From assembly GCA_036873755.1 (NCBI GenBank), contig JAVTVY010020538.1, positions 1 to 64,000 of the forward strand: a stretch of 64,000 nucleotides of DNA. Reading direction: 5' to 3'. Below the pieces are notes generated by a model that was not told where the DNA came from, searched no databases, and was given only the letters and a program-made list of their open reading frames with translations. Made by a program: the position numbers and the translations under genes. Origin of the DNA: Hanleya hanleyi (taxonomy: Eukaryota > Mollusca > Polyplacophora > Lepidopleurida > Hanleyidae). Within the stretch, counting starts at the first letter, position 1. Every line of letters starts with the position of its first letter. This document shows positions 43,461-56,646 of the stretch, in pieces.

Positions 43461-44231
43461 TATTTGTCACTTGACTGCTTGGTGTTCCTGAAGTCTTGCT
43501 TCAAATTGAATACATTATGAATGGCTGGCGCCCAGAGCCGAGGGGTTTTCAGATGCGCAGCTTCGTATTAATTATTTGTGAAAGTAAGACTAAAAATGTA
43601 AAAGTTATAGAATTTAACATGTCACAACATTCAGAGGGCAAGCACATTTTGTTATCTTATTTGTCCATGTATGTGAAAATGTGTTTGCAGATCACTACAT
43701 TTCATAAAAGTCATTGCTAAGATATTTTTCAATGGTCTTCATTGCCATATTTCCACCATCAATCAGGTACTGCAAATCAGTCTAGAGGTCCTTACAAAGT
43801 CCTTCAATAGTCCGTCATAGATAAATTCACCAGATACCTTGCATGGAAATACTGGAACTTGAACACATGACAAATCTCGAAAAATTCGCTTCTTTCTCAA
43901 GTTTCGATTACGTGAACCTCTGGCTAAGTTCTGGTTTTTTCCCATCAAAGTTTTGTATGGAGCATGCGAGTTTGTCACTGATAGTTTCTGTTTGACTGCC
44001 GAATCTGCACGTATGTAGATGTGCCTTCATGATGTCAGGCGGAACTCCAAATGTACTATGTGACAAAACTGTACAAAAGTACCCAAAATAAACGTCACTA
44101 CACTGAATATGTTATCTCTCTATATTGTATCCTGAATGTATACATATGATCTGTTTTAAATATTAATAATGACACTTTATTTGCAGTAAATAAATAATAT
44201 TTATGTATATATATATATATATTTACAATAG

Positions 44232-44331
44232 AGCGAGTGTAGAAGATGAGTATGAGAGGATATACAAGCCTTACAATGGTGAACTAGGACCTGATAGTTA
44301 CCAGCCATGGCAGAAGGAGAACCTCAAAATG
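44232..44331 (+). CDS. host gene exon 5
   Basis: Acceptor ACAATAG|A and donor AAAATG|GTATAA, phase 0. It encodes YERIYKPYNGELGPDSYQPW. Confidence 0.75.
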
Positions 44332-44667
44332 GTATAATTATTAGCACTTTCTTATTTACTGTTCATTTTTTGTCTCAAATATCTTGTGTTTTGTCATAAA
44401 CCTTGAGCTTCACTCATAGTTCTGTTCACTAGGTTCTAAATATCAGCCCTGGCATGCCTCCGGTAATTATTTCTTTCCCCAAATTTGTGTGTTTGAAGAC
44501 TGGGAATTGTGTGAGGGGGGGGGGGAGAGTGATTTAAAACAATGTAAAATTCTCAAATGTAAATAGGAAAATCACTCGGAATAAAATGTCAAAAGTTTGA
44601 ACTTCTGTGAAGACTTTACAGTTTTCGTGCAGTTACGTGATCAGAACTATGCTCTATTTATCGATAG

Positions 44668-44756
44668 GTCCGTGGACTGGTTGAAGATGTTGTGGAAGAG
44701 TTCATGGATAAATTCTTCGCTCCAGATTACACCGGTCTTGAGAAGGAGGCTGCTCT
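44668..44756 (+). CDS. host gene exon 6
   Basis: Acceptor TCGATAG|GTC and donor GCTCT|GTAAGT, phase 2. It is an acidic helical segment (GLVEDVVEEFMDKFFAPDY). Confidence 0.75.
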
Positions 44757-44771
44757 GTAAGTGGTTTAGAG

Positions 44772-44974
44772 TAATTCCTCTAATAATTCAATTCCCCTAT
44801 CAAAATGACAAAATCCAGTTGGTTGTTCTGACAAATTTTATCGCCCTCTGAAATCAGTGAAATAATAAAGAAATAATGGATTATATACATGAATTTGATA
44901 CATGAATAAATTTGATCACCCCTGATTCTATAGTAGAAAATTTCGCTTCCTGTGATTGAATTATTAGAGATTAC
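44772..44974. mobile_element. MITE, copy 2
   Basis: It has the same ends as 39086-39319. Its right end was later included in the tandem duplication beside it. Confidence 0.6.
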
Positions 44975-45422
44975 CTTTTCTAAATTAGAGGATTTTCATA
45001 AATGGCATAATAATCTATGTGTAGTGTAAGTTTGACTTCTTTTATCATATGACAAAGACTGTGAGGGTTCAATATTTATTGATATGAATTGAAGAGAATC
45101 ACAAATCTAAGGGAGATAACTGGATTATAGAAATAATGCACACCAAGGGAAGCAATCCAGGAAATGTAACACATGGATATGATTCTATAGTAGAAAATTT
45201 CGCTTCCTGTGATTGAATTATTAGAGATTACCTTTTCTAAATTAGAGGATTTTCATAAATGGCATAATAATCTATGTGTACTGTAAGTTTGACTTCTTTT
45301 ATCATATGACAAAGACTGTGAGGGTTCAATATTTATTGATATAATTGAAGAGAATCACAATCAAGGGAGATAACTGGATTATATAATGCACACCAAGGGA
45401 AGCAATCCAGGAAATGTAACTG
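44923..45422. repeat. ~257-bp tandem duplication in intron 6
   Basis: TGATTCTATAGTAGAAAATT.. starts at 44923 and again at 45180. The copies differ by a few substitutions and small indels. Confidence 0.85.
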
Positions 45423-45519
45423 AATGGATATTTTTTATGAAAGATTTCCTGAAATGTTGAAAAAATTGAGTTGTGTATTTAAGGATGGACCACTATTATG
45501 TTTAGCTCTTTGTCCACAG

Positions 45520-45619
45520 AGCCCGAATATTAGCTGATGAGAGGGAGAAAGAAAGACTGTTAAAAGTGACACTTGAAGCCAAATCTGTTCAGCTGATTGC
45601 AGAAGAGCTATTCTTGGAG
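45520..45619 (+). CDS. host gene exon 7
   Basis: Acceptor TCCACAG|A and donor TTGGAG|GTATTT, phase 0. It is a Lys/Glu-rich helix (LADEREKERLLKVTLEAK). Confidence 0.75.
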
Positions 45620-47271
45620 GTATTTTAATACATAATATAATAGTACTAGTTCTGGTTGGCTGGCTAACTGGGCCAGTCTCGGCAAACTAGAAGTGGAAAT
45701 CACAGAATCTAGGGATGCTGGGTATCCGTGATTCCATAATATTTTTTTGTTGTCCAGACAATATCTTTTGACAGGATGTATCGATTGATTTCAAATTTGC
45801 GGAGTGGCTTCCAAAAGGTGAGAGGAAGATCCAATGGTATTACCTTTTGCCGAGCTGCATTGAGAAATATGGCCGCTCTCCAGGCTTCCCACTTGCCCTA
45901 ATTTTTCTAGGTTTTCATAATCGGCCCTAGTTTTACAAATTTGAGCTACTTTTCGGGGATTTTGTCTGAAATAAAAAAAAAGGTTAATTTGAGAAAATTT
46001 CTTGACTACGTGCAGCATGTTTTTGCAGATATTCATGATTTACGATCAAGAGTATTGAACAGCATATTATAACACAGATGGATGACATGACACAACAAAT
46101 GAAGTTTCACCTGGACTGACTCAAAGTCAAGTATAAAAATGACCATATTGCATGTTAATTGCTTACATGTGAAAATAGTGTAGTGTATATACGGGCTAAG
46201 GAGTATTGTTATGGCCCTGGGGGTGTGTCTGTCGTTCTGTCCAAGCCGTATCTCGATAACTATTGCAAGGAAGTTCATGAAACTTGCAGGTTATGATCCT
46301 TTTATTTTTTACTTGTGTCTTTGAGACTTTCAGGTCTAACCAGTCATTAATTATTTTTTTACATTTTTTTAAAAAATTTCTACCATTTTCCAGTCTTCTA
46401 AAAAGGGATCTTCAAGTTTGCATACATTAGCCCTACTTTTATACTGATTTACATACTCTTACTAGCATGTAGCCAATTATCAAGAGCGTCATAGTAAAGT
46501 TGTATGTCAGTCATTGGTTCAGTGTAGTGAATGACTGGTCATTAGTTTGGTCTAGAAGTCTATATTCCTCTGCATATTCAGCAGTACGGTATTGCCAGTC
46601 AGGGCTGTATCCAGAGCCAAATTACTTCCGGAAAACGTAAAATCCGACCAAAATAAAATCCGCCCAAAATAGCAAATGTAAAAATTAAGAAACCCGTTTT
46701 TTGGTTAATAGAACTGATAAATTGGTTCCATTACCCTAGCTTTGTCCAAACCACGAAACATCCACCGAAAACACCGTCTCAGATATACAGTAAATTACTC
46801 CGGATAAACACTTGAGGCCACCGATACGAGAGTGCCATAATGGTCGTATCCCTACGCTGTTGAGAAAAAATTAGTCCGACATCAAAACTGTGAAAATCGA
46901 CTTATTTCATCTAAAATTTAACAGAATGGATTTGAACGATAATAAATGCCTATTTTATCGGAAAAGGGCAACTTGTACTTTGTCTTGTCACAGAATTGTA
47001 GGAACGTGTGAGATCTGTCAAAATCGAAAGTAGTGCCTACGTGTTCGTGGTTGCTGTCAATATGTACATCAATGGCGGAGTTTTCAATTGTAAAATGAAC
47101 TGTGGTCAGCCAGTTACAAGTGGTGTCTCGCATAACAAGTCTTCTAAAATATACTTCATGAAAGATAGCGATAGGTATGGCCAACCCAATAAACCAATGC
47201 AAACGTCATCGTTGTTGTCATTGTTGCACTGACGCTAATGCGTTACCAATGGAGATTCGTCAGGGGAGTTT

Positions 47272-47669
47272 CTGTCTCACATTACGATGGGATGGGATTT
47301 TAGGCAATATATCAGAGCCAGTTTTTCTTAGAGATGTGAAATTCTCCACAGTATCTAAATGTAATTTGTGCATTTTCATACTGAAATTTGAAGGGAATCT
47401 GTTTAAGTTCAAAGAAAATCTCCAATACCTCACGTGTTATTCTCAAAGCACAATGACGTTGGGCTTGCAATGTTGTAACATCGTGACAAGGCACTATGAA
47501 AATAACATGTGAGGTATTGGAGATTTGTTTTGATTCTGAATAATTTCCTTCGACTTTCAGAATAAAAATGCACAAATTACATGCAGATACTGTGGGGAAT
47601 TTCACTTCTCTGAGATGAACTGGCTCCGATATTTAGCCGAAAATCCCATCCCATCCCATCGTGAGACAG
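47272..47669. mobile_element. ~400-bp fold-back element in intron 7
   Basis: The arms of about 180 bases begin TGTCTCAC..GATGGGATGGGATTTT and end AAAATCCCATCCCATCCCATCGTGAGACA. Small open frames on both strands are by-products of the palindrome. Confidence 0.7.
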
Positions 47670-47969
47670 ATAGTAACTCTAGCCGGTTGTAGTTATTTCT
47701 TTCATCTTATGGGCCATGTGTAACATTTAAAAAAATTATATATTTTTTTTCTTTAGAACAGGGGTTGAATAGTGAATAATATTTTAGAAATTTAACTGCC
47801 AGAAATGGGCTCGAATGCATTTCCAGCCATCTAAAACCCCAGAGCTTCCGGAGCCTGGGCGGCCGACCACTTCATGTTGATAACACCCATTATTTAGAAG
47901 TTAGTTTATTTGAGCACTAATTTAATGGCACTGCAACTTTTGCTTATGTCTGTGGCTCTTGATTATTAT

Positions 47970-48330
47970 TTTATTTTTTATTTTTTTTGGTAATTAGATC
48001 TCACTGTAAAAACCATCGATGAAAAATATGTGGGACAAAAATATCAGGAATTTCCTTATTTTTTACTGTTGTTGCATATCTGTTATGAATCTATTGCAAA
48101 CTGTGAGGCCTACTTTTTATATGGTTCATTAATAATAATTGTTTGTTTCACGTTAACATCAACTGCTTGACAGCTAGGATATGGGGCAACAGTTGTGTTG
48201 TGGCTTGAGTTTGCATTTCACATGCCATAACTCGCTGCTATGCATCCAAACTTCTTCACCCATAAAAACATCTTGGTCTAGACTGTTAAGGGGCTGAGGA
48301 GTTGTAGCACCTCTGGTGCCTCATGTTTGG
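47970..48330. repeat. second copy of the 41990-42365 repeat
   Basis: This is a direct copy in intron 7 with internal differences. Confidence 0.7.
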
Positions 48331-48898
48331 AAAGCCCCAGTGGGAGGCCTGAATGCCGCCATCTTGGATTTCTCATGCATGCATAGGCATGGGAATATTG
48401 ATTGTTCGGTATATCATTTGACAGGAGGCCCATGGGGCTCCCGGGGTTGACCTGGGATGTCATCGTGCACACTCCAGGTCATGGTAAGAATACACCTCAA
48501 CTCCTCCGACAGCTTGCCATAAGTGGCGACTGTGGCACCTGTGGGATTCCCAAGTGTGATAAGAATAGAACCCTACCCATGTGGTTTCCGGTTGTGGAAA
48601 GGAATAGGAACCAAATGTCGTAATATGACTGAAATAGTGTAAGCGACATTAAATCATATTCACTCACTGACTCACTCTTTTGACAGGATGTATTTGGGTA
48701 GTGGTTTTATATAGACAAGAGCAAGGTTGGAATAGCATCCAATCAGAATGAAGAACTATTTACCAGTCAGAATGAAGAACAATTAGCCAATCAGAATGAA
48801 GAAGATCCAGCTAATCAGAATTTGAGAAGGGTTCAGTTGAAAGAAACATCCTGCTAGAGGTCCAGTCTCATTGATTTTGTCCGCTTTTATTTTCGCAG

Positions 48899-48997
48899 GT
48901 GACAAGCCAGATGACAGGCCAAGTGGCATGTGATATCTATCAGTTGTGTGGACTGGTCAGAAATATCACCGATAAGGCAGTTATGACAGGAGCAGAG
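48899..48997 (+). CDS. host gene exon 8
   Basis: Acceptor TTTCGCAG|GTG and donor GCAGAG|GTAGGA; 33 codons. Confidence 0.75.
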
Positions 48998-50278
48998 GTA
49001 GGACATATACCGTGAAACCTCTCTGACCTCACTTGGCTTTGGACTGTCCATTTGGACACGTTCCGAGAAAATCAATTCATGGACCTGAAATCGCAATATT
49101 TAGAAGAGGTCCTGGAAAAAGTGTTACAACTTACACAGATGCATTTCACAACAGAATTTCATTTCATGTTATTTTATGATAATTTTTTGAAAGGGTGAAG
49201 TTGGACTGTAGGCGTTGGGGAGGGGGGGGGGGAGGGTTTGAAGATTACAGATCAATATCACCTGAAAAGTAATTTTATGATTGGTAATTTTTGTGGTTCA
49301 AAAGCCCTGGAGGAAGTTCTTATTTAACTGGGAAATTCCTGTAAATATCCTGAAAAGATTGTCAATGATTTAGGATAAGAACAATGTAATTGAAGACGTT
49401 CAAAGCAATGGAACATTGGGACCGCAGCAATTCCTAATTGTGTTGGCTACGAAAGCTTCGAAAATGCTTAGAAACCCAACAGAATGGATAATAAATCATG
49501 CCGCAACAAATCTGTTGTCACTGCATATTTTGATTCTTTCCATGCTAAGACTTGAAGCCGACGGGAACTTCAAATTTTAAAACATTCAATCTCGACAACA
49601 AATTGCATGGTGAAGTACCAAGTTTTCTTTATGTCGTATTTATTTCTTCCCTCTGCACAATCACATATTAGGCAGTTATATCAAGCTATAAATCAGATTC
49701 ATCCTAATCAATCACAAGTCATCAACATTACGAAAATCACCCTAGCAGTCCTTTTGTCAGAATGAAGAGTGCTAATTGGACCAGTCACAGTTAGGGGAGA
49801 TAACTGTATTTGCTAGTACTCACACCAAGGGAGACAATTAGAGATGAATATAGATAGAAAAGTTGTAGTTCATAATAAATCTTCTAATTCTGGATGAATG
49901 TCTGAATACATGTGAAAAAAAGAATTTAATTATCTATTGATTGTGGGATGCAAGGGTATCGCTAGGGGAGTTCATTGGGTACGAACGACCTGTATGCTAC
50001 TGTCCTATGTTGGACACCACAATACTGGTTTCTCTGAGTAAGAATAGGAAATGACTCCCTCTCCAGACATCATGGCAACGCCCATGAGATGTGATGTGGT
50101 GTGGATCAAAAGTTCCTTGTATTTGGGAATACGCTCCATTTATTTCAGTTTATGTGTATTTTCTCTCAAATACATGCCTACAGTTGGCCAATTCTGATTT
50201 ATAGACTTTTTTTGGCTGTATTTGTACAATGGAGTTTATGATTATCATTTCCTTTTACATCTTGCGTTGTTGTTGTAG

Positions 50279-50382
50279 CATGTCGCCACAGGCAGGAGAG
50301 ATGGTCGCTCATCCAATGACGACAGTTACAACCTGGTAACAAAGGTGTTCTTCCAGATTCAGCGAGACAGAAACCAGTTTAA
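50279..50382 (+). CDS. host gene exon 9
   Basis: Acceptor GTTGTAG|CAT and donor TTTAA|GTAAGT, phase 2. It includes LVTKVFFQIQRDRNQF. Confidence 0.75.
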
Positions 50383-50799
50383 GTAAGTTGGGATGTTACT
50401 TTGAGTACAAATCAATATCAAATTTCTCTGAATTCCATGGCAGTAAAGAATTTATCTTATTAGTTTTCATCTAACCATTTTTGCATTTTGCATTTGGAGA
50501 ACAAATCCAGAAACACATTATTATGGATAAAAACTTGTGAAATGAGGAGGTTATTATCCAGTGTAAATATTCTTCTGGTTTGGTTTGTTTTATAGCGGTA
50601 TCTCACTCTCATTTGGCCATAAAAAGTCAATTAAATGTTTCTCGAGTAAAATGGAGTGGGCAGGTGGCTTTTCATTTTTGTCCCCCGCTACTTAGTAGGG
50701 GGGAGGACTTAGAAACACTGGTGTCCGTAATTCCGTGATTCCGTAATTCCGTGATTCCGTAATTCTGTGATTCCGTAATTCCGTAAGATTTTCTTGTCT

Positions 50800-52130
50800 G
50801 GACAATAACTCGTGAACAATTTAACCGATCAACTTCAAACTTGGGGTGTGCCTTGACATTGGCGAGAGGGCGGTTGGGATTGTTTTTCAGCAATGTACAT
50901 AATCCAATATGGCCGCCGTCAACCATATTGGATTATAAGTAGTTGGATCTTAGATTTTCTTGTTCGGACAATAACTCGTGAACGATTTAACCGATCAACT
51001 TCAAACTTGGGGTGTGCCTTGACATTGGCGAGAGGACGGTTGGGATTGTTTTCCAGCAATGTGCGTAATCTAATAATGGCCGCCGTCAGCCATATTGGAT
51101 TATAAGCAGTTGGATCTTGTCCAGACAATAACTGGAGTACGATTCAACTGATCTACTGCAAACTTGGGGAGTGCCTTGACATCGGTGAGGGGACGGTTGG
51201 GATTGTTTTTCAGCAATGTACATAACCCAATATGGCCGCCGTCAGCCATATTGGATTATAAGCAGTTGGATCTTAGATTAACCGATCAACTTCAAAATTG
51301 GGGTTTGCCTTGACATTGGTGAGAGGACAGTTGAGATTGTTTTTCAGCAATGTGCGTAATCTAATATGGCCGCCGTCAGCCATATTGGATTATAAGCAGT
51401 TGGATCTTGTCCGGACAATAACTGGAGTACGATTCAACTGATCTACTTCAAACTTGGGGAGTGCCTTGACATCAGTGAGAGGACGGTTGGGATTGTTTTC
51501 CAGCAATGTACATAATCCAATATGGCCGCCGTCAGCCATATTGGATTATAAGCAGTTGGATCTTTGATTTTCTTGTCCGGACAATATCTCGTGAACGATT
51601 CAACCGATCAACTTCAGACTTGGGGTGTGCCTTGACATCGGCGAGAGGACGGTGGGGATTGTTTTTCAGCAATGTGCGTAATGTAATATGGCCGCCGTCA
51701 GCCATATTGGATTATAAGCAGTTGGATTTTGTCCGGACAATAACTGCAGTACCGTACGATTCAACTGATCTACTTCAAACTTGGGGAGTGCCTTGACATC
51801 GGTGAGAGGACATTTGGGATTGTTTTTCAGCAATGTGCATAATCCAATATGGCCGCCGTCAGCCATATTGGATTATAAGCAGTTGGATCTTAGATTTTCT
51901 TGTCCGAACAATAACTTGTCAACGATTTAACTGATCAATTTCAAACGCCGTCTGCCATATTGGATTATAAGCAGTTGGATCTTAGATTTTCTTGTCCGGA
52001 CAATAACTCATGAATGATTTAACCAATCAACTTCAAACTTGGGATGTGCCTTGACATTGGTGATAGGACGGTTGGGATTGTTTTTCAGCAATGTGTGTAA
52101 TCTAATATGGCTGCCGTCAGCCATATTGGA
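50800..52130. repeat. ~165-bp tandem array with a palindrome in each unit
   Basis: About eight units share ACAATAACTCGTGAACGATTT, CAAACTTGGGGTGTGCCTTG and GGACGGTTGGGATTG. They also share the palindrome AATCCAATATGGC-CGCCGTCA-GCCATATTGGATT. Several units are shortened. Confidence 0.85.
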
Positions 52131-52183
52131 TATCTCCATTTTCAAATCGTACTCTTCATCAATGATATGAGATATCATCGACC

Positions 52184-52306
52184 ACAAAAAATCAACCATA
52201 GAGGTCCATGGCCCCCGCAGCAGCAGCGCCAGTTATGGTGGATGTAATCCACCATAACTGGTGCTGCTAGCGGGGGACATGGACCTCTATGGTCGATTTT
52301 TTTTTT
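52184..52306. mobile_element. near-perfect hairpin element
   Basis: Arms of about 58 bases (ATCAACCATAGAGGTCCATG.. to ..CAGTTATGGTGGAT) surround a tiny loop. It is a single-copy fold-back in this window. Confidence 0.7.
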
Positions 52307-52402
52307 TATTATTTGTTTGGTGGTGCGGGCATATTGTTCAGAAATACACTCTGCAAAATAAATTTCCAGTGCAACTACTTCGAGATATGCAGTTTTATTA
52401 TT

Positions 52403-52930
52403 ACCCCTCGGCCATTTTGGCCTCGGGGTATTGTCGTCGCCATGTACGTCCGTCCGTACATCCATCCGTCCGTTAACACATTTTAGGCAGAACCGCTTGA
52501 GACACAACCACCAAATTTTGAACACTTATTTATCTAGTGCTAAATCAGACACCTATCGAAAGTGACACCCCTTGGCCCATATTTTACAGAGTTATGCCCC
52601 TTTACAGATACATTAATTTCTATTTCTGTCCTATAAGCTTGAATGTAACCAACTATATCTGCAGAACTGTGTTCGATACAGCCACTGTATTTCGGAAACT
52701 TATTTATATTGTTGTATTCTAGAAGCCAACAAAAAAATACTCGCCTCGGCCCTTATTTTACAGAGTTATGCCCCTTTTCGGGTGCAGTTATCTCAGATTT
52801 TGTGATCTATGCTTGAATGTAAGCGGTTATAGTTTATTAACTGTGTTTACTACAGCTACTAAATTATGAATAAACTATTTTATCTACATGTAGTTGTAGT
52901 CTAGATACCTATGAAAAAAATATTTTATGG
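52403..52930. repeat. palindrome-headed repeat array, second example
   Basis: The head CCCCTCGGCCATTTTGGCCT plus CGGGG and TATTGTCGTCGCC precedes GTCCGTC runs. Degenerate units follow with ACAGAGTTATGCCCCTTT. A related unit resumes at 54345 after a transposon insertion. Confidence 0.7.
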
Positions 52931-52940
52931 AGTTATCAGG

Positions 52941-54132
52941 CAGGCCTTGCTTTTCGTCAAATTTGAGGAGTATCCAAATGGATAACCACAAAATCAATCC
53001 ACGAGTATCCACCGGTATCCAATCACCATGGAGGGAGCGCGACAAACCAACGAAGAGCAGGGGCTCAGCATGATAAAATGGTGCTAGGAAAGAGCATAGG
53101 TCAATCCTATTCTGTACAGTACCCATGGATATCTTCAACTAGCCAGGAAATGACAACCATGAAGATCAAGTTGGAGAATTGGCTTTTAATATGAATAATT
53201 CAAAAACTCAATTAAAAAACAGTAACTGGATAATACGTCGTCATCCATTACATGTATCATAGTCCAATGAAGAAATGAATAAAAAAATTATCATGAATCA
53301 TGATTTGATTAAATTAGTTGATTACCTGTATCTGTAATTAATTTTATTTATAATAGATTTTCGTTTATGGCCACATACCAAGTAACGTTCATCAGTTTTA
53401 TACACTGCTTGATGGCACAGTCTGGTGATGTTCCAAATGCCTTATGAAGCGTTGGCTGAGATGATTTATTCGATAGTTCGCTAAATTCACAATGATATGC
53501 CTTTTCGTGGCAATTACTCTTCAAATGTCGAGACAAACTATTAGGCTGTGCCTAATTTGCCATCATATTATATGATATTGTTTCTGCGTGTTTGTGACAA
53601 AGTTTGCATATAGCCAGGACGTATTTACTTTTTTCGTCATTCAGCCTAAAGTTAAAATTGTCTTTCACGTCATCTGGCCACGCACTGAAATGTTATAACG
53701 AGATAGATTTCCCCTGAAGAGACCCGACAGACATTTGGACGGCATGACTGACTTTCGAAGAAGGTTGACATTCTCAGTCATACGACCCTTGTCAACAACA
53801 GCACATGCATGTATACACGTAAACGGGTACAGATTGCGAACACTATCCAAAGTAGGTGAGTGGCCGTAAGACGTGTCGCTGTCGTAAAAACAAATACAGA
53901 AGCCATTTGCGGCACATCTTGCCGAAGAACCATCAAAAAAATGTGTTTGTTCAACGGATCACATTAATAAATCTACAAGTAAGCTTTTTGGACAAGTATT
54001 ATTTTTTTTGAACGTTCACACGCGGGTATCCATTTTTTTAACGTTCACATATGGGTATCCAAATAGATATTGGTGAAGAGAATTTGCAGGTATCCCGGCG
54101 AGTATCGGATACCCGTCGAAACACAAGGCCTG
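52941..54132. mobile_element. CAGGCCTTG-ended DNA transposon (inner, nested)
   Basis: It is 1,192 bp with ends CAGGCCTTG..CAAGGCCTG and diverged subterminal GGGTATCC motifs. It is flanked by TCAGG on both sides (52936-52940 and 54133-54137). No transposase was recognised. Confidence 0.6.
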
Positions 54133-54133
54133 T

Positions 54134-54329
54134 CAGGGCATGCAAATACCATAAAACTTTGTTAGACCACTGGGGTGGTAGATTTCATTATACAAAGCTA
54201 AAATTCTTGAATTGTAACAAGCCAGTTGGGCTGGTTAGTTAGTTAGGTAGTTCTAGAATTAAATTCAGCCAGCCAAGTTCTAAATTCACCAGTCATGGGC
54301 TACCGGGCTTGTGGGAATTTCGAGCCCTG
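54134..54329. mobile_element. CAGGGC-ended hAT-like MITE (outer)
   Basis: It runs CAGGGCATGC to CGAGCCCTG. Its first four bases also stand at 52937-52940, left of the inner element. GTTAT (52932-52936 and 54330-54334) is its likely target duplication. Confidence 0.5.
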
Positions 54330-55617
54330 GTTATGCCACTTTCGGATGTGATAATGTTACCGCATTTTAGGCAAAACCGCTGGAGACACAACCAACAAAT
54401 TTTTAACACTTATTTATCTAGTGCTAAGTCAGATCCCTATCGAAAGTGCCTCTCCTCAGCTCATATTTTACAGAATTATGCCCCTTCACAGATATATTAA
54501 TTTCTATTTTTGTCCTTTTTGCTTGAATGTAACTAACTATATCTCCAGAACTGTAATACTTAGCATGCTTAGTTCTATACTCCATACACTGATCTGATGA
54601 TACATCTATACACTGTAAATTACCCTTAGCTTGATCATCCCACATAGTACTATTTCTTCCCAAATTTACGTACACTACACATGGGTCTCGATGACTTGGG
54701 GAAAGCCAAGGGGTTTTGATTAAATCAATCTCATGTTTGATATATTCACATATCTGGCAGGTATTATTTACCAGGAGTTACTATGAGCTACAATAAAAAA
54801 GTATTCAGTAGGCATTTTAGACCGATGTGGTGGAGTATTTATTTTTAACAAAAATAATGTCAATAAAGAGTTGTGCTGAGGTAAAAAATATCGATGTGGC
54901 GGTATTTGAGAAGCAAGAGAATGAACCTTAAAATTATTTTGTCTATGAGAATCCTTGCAATTATGATTATAGACTTAGTTAATTTTACACATTTTTTTTT
55001 TGTGTGTAAATTTGTGAATATTTTATGAATCAGAGAGAAATTCGAAATTCAGTAATCTGCTACCTCTGGGTGGAGATATGGGTTGATTGAAAATAGTTTT
55101 TTGGATCTTGGGAAATCAGTGTGAACCTTTGTGCCAGCCTAAAATTTCTACTGAATTTCTCAGATGTTTCTACTGATATATGGTACCATGTCTACTTGAC
55201 AACAATATATATTAGTTGAGTGAGTGTCCATGCTCCATTTAGTTGCATCTAGAATGTTTAATTAAAATTACGCAAAAAAGTTACATTTTTTTGCTTTCAT
55301 TTGTACTATTTTGTCTATACAGTTCAGGGCAGAAATAACTTAATCTTGAATGCAACTGGGGAAACACCAAAATGTGAGCAAAGTTTGTGTTACTAAAAGT
55401 GTGCGCATTTTGATCATGACTGAAGAAAAACACTCTGGGTACTACTAGTATAATAGGTGCAGGCTTCGATGTTTAACAAACATGCCCCTTGGTTGTATTA
55501 GAAAATGCAAGCTGAGGTTTATCCTGACCACGTTTCTCTTCAATGTGACTTTATGTGCAGTCGCGTAGGAGTCGCATGCTTCTCCTCTCAAAGCATCAGT
55601 TTTTCGTGCAGCATTAG

Positions 55618-56045
55618 TTTAAAACCCGGCACACATGAGAGCTATCAGCTGAGCTCACGGCCTCAATTACCAGTCAGCTCAGGGGCTAGCTCTCATGTGG
55701 TTTCAGCGCATACGGCGAGCAAAAGTTTCACGAAATTGATTTCAGTTTCTGCATAACGTCTTCTTTAAGTCCATTTTGATGAGTCGTGCGTATGAATCGC
55801 ATGAAAATAACATGCGAATCATTGGCCGGTCTAATAAAATTGCTGAGCTGTTGGCTTGCGTTCGCCGCACACGCTGAGGATTTGACCTCGCGAGGCGAAA
55901 TTATCAAACAAGTTTGATATTTTTCCCCCGGCCTCGCGAGGCCAAAAACTCACCAAAAACTGCCCGCACACGAGAGCTAGCCCCTGAGCTGACAGGCAAT
56001 TGAGGCCGTCAGCTCAGCTGATAGCTCTCGTGTGCGCCAGGCTTT
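55618..56045. mobile_element. TIR element with self-complementary ~80-bp ends
   Basis: The left arm ACACATGAGAGCTATCAGCT..TAGCTCTCATGTG is inverted at 55963-56035. Each arm is itself an imperfect hairpin. Confidence 0.65.
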
Positions 56046-56175
56046 ACCGTGATCTGGATGCGAGGGAATCATGTTCCAGATTATGTTATTCCTACCCTGT
56101 ACTGCGCATGTTGTTACGTGTACAGCCATTGTTATTTTGATGAGTTAACTGTATAGTCTAACCTTTATCTTGTAG

Positions 56176-56238
56176 ACGTGACGTCTGGGCTCACTCGCAA
56201 CATCTCCACCTTAAGGACACAGATGACAGGGAAGAAGA
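56176..56238 (+). CDS. host gene exon 10
   Basis: Acceptor CTTGTAG|A and donor GAAGA|GTGAGT, phase 2; 63 bases. It is flanked by introns of 5.8 and 3.1 kb. Confidence 0.7.
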
Positions 56239-56429
56239 GTGAGTAATACTAACAGTGTATCTTGAATCCTAAAGTCATTACAACAGTGAATATCATGCAG
56301 GGAGATTAGCATATGTGAGCAGTCCTTTCATATAAATTCATGTTTGTCGAAGTAAATTTAGGATTCCAAGATACACTGGTAGTACATAATAGTAACTGAC
56401 AGGAGGGCGGTGAATATGCTCCATGTTAC

Positions 56430-56646
56430 GGTCACTCCTCTAATAATTTGATCACCAGAAGTGCAACGAAAATGGCTTATATCTGAAAATATATTTTTGA
56501 TGCTGCCATCTACAAGGTATCAGATTTTGTCATTATAGGGTTTTTCCTCAATTTGACTGAAGAATGGGAATGTTACTTTTTCTCTGTGTTTGAATAACAG
56601 AGTTAAAAAGTGAACTTCCGGTGATTGAATTATTAGGAGAATTACC
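56430..56646. mobile_element. MITE, copy 3
   Basis: CTCCTCTAATAATTTGATCACC at the left and GGTGATTGAATTATTAGGAG at the right. It is more diverged than copies 1 and 2. Confidence 0.55.

Noticed and set aside
47312..47605. Minus-strand and plus-strand frames of about 100 codons with similar sequences
   Set aside because: They are the two arms of one fold-back element read in opposite directions.
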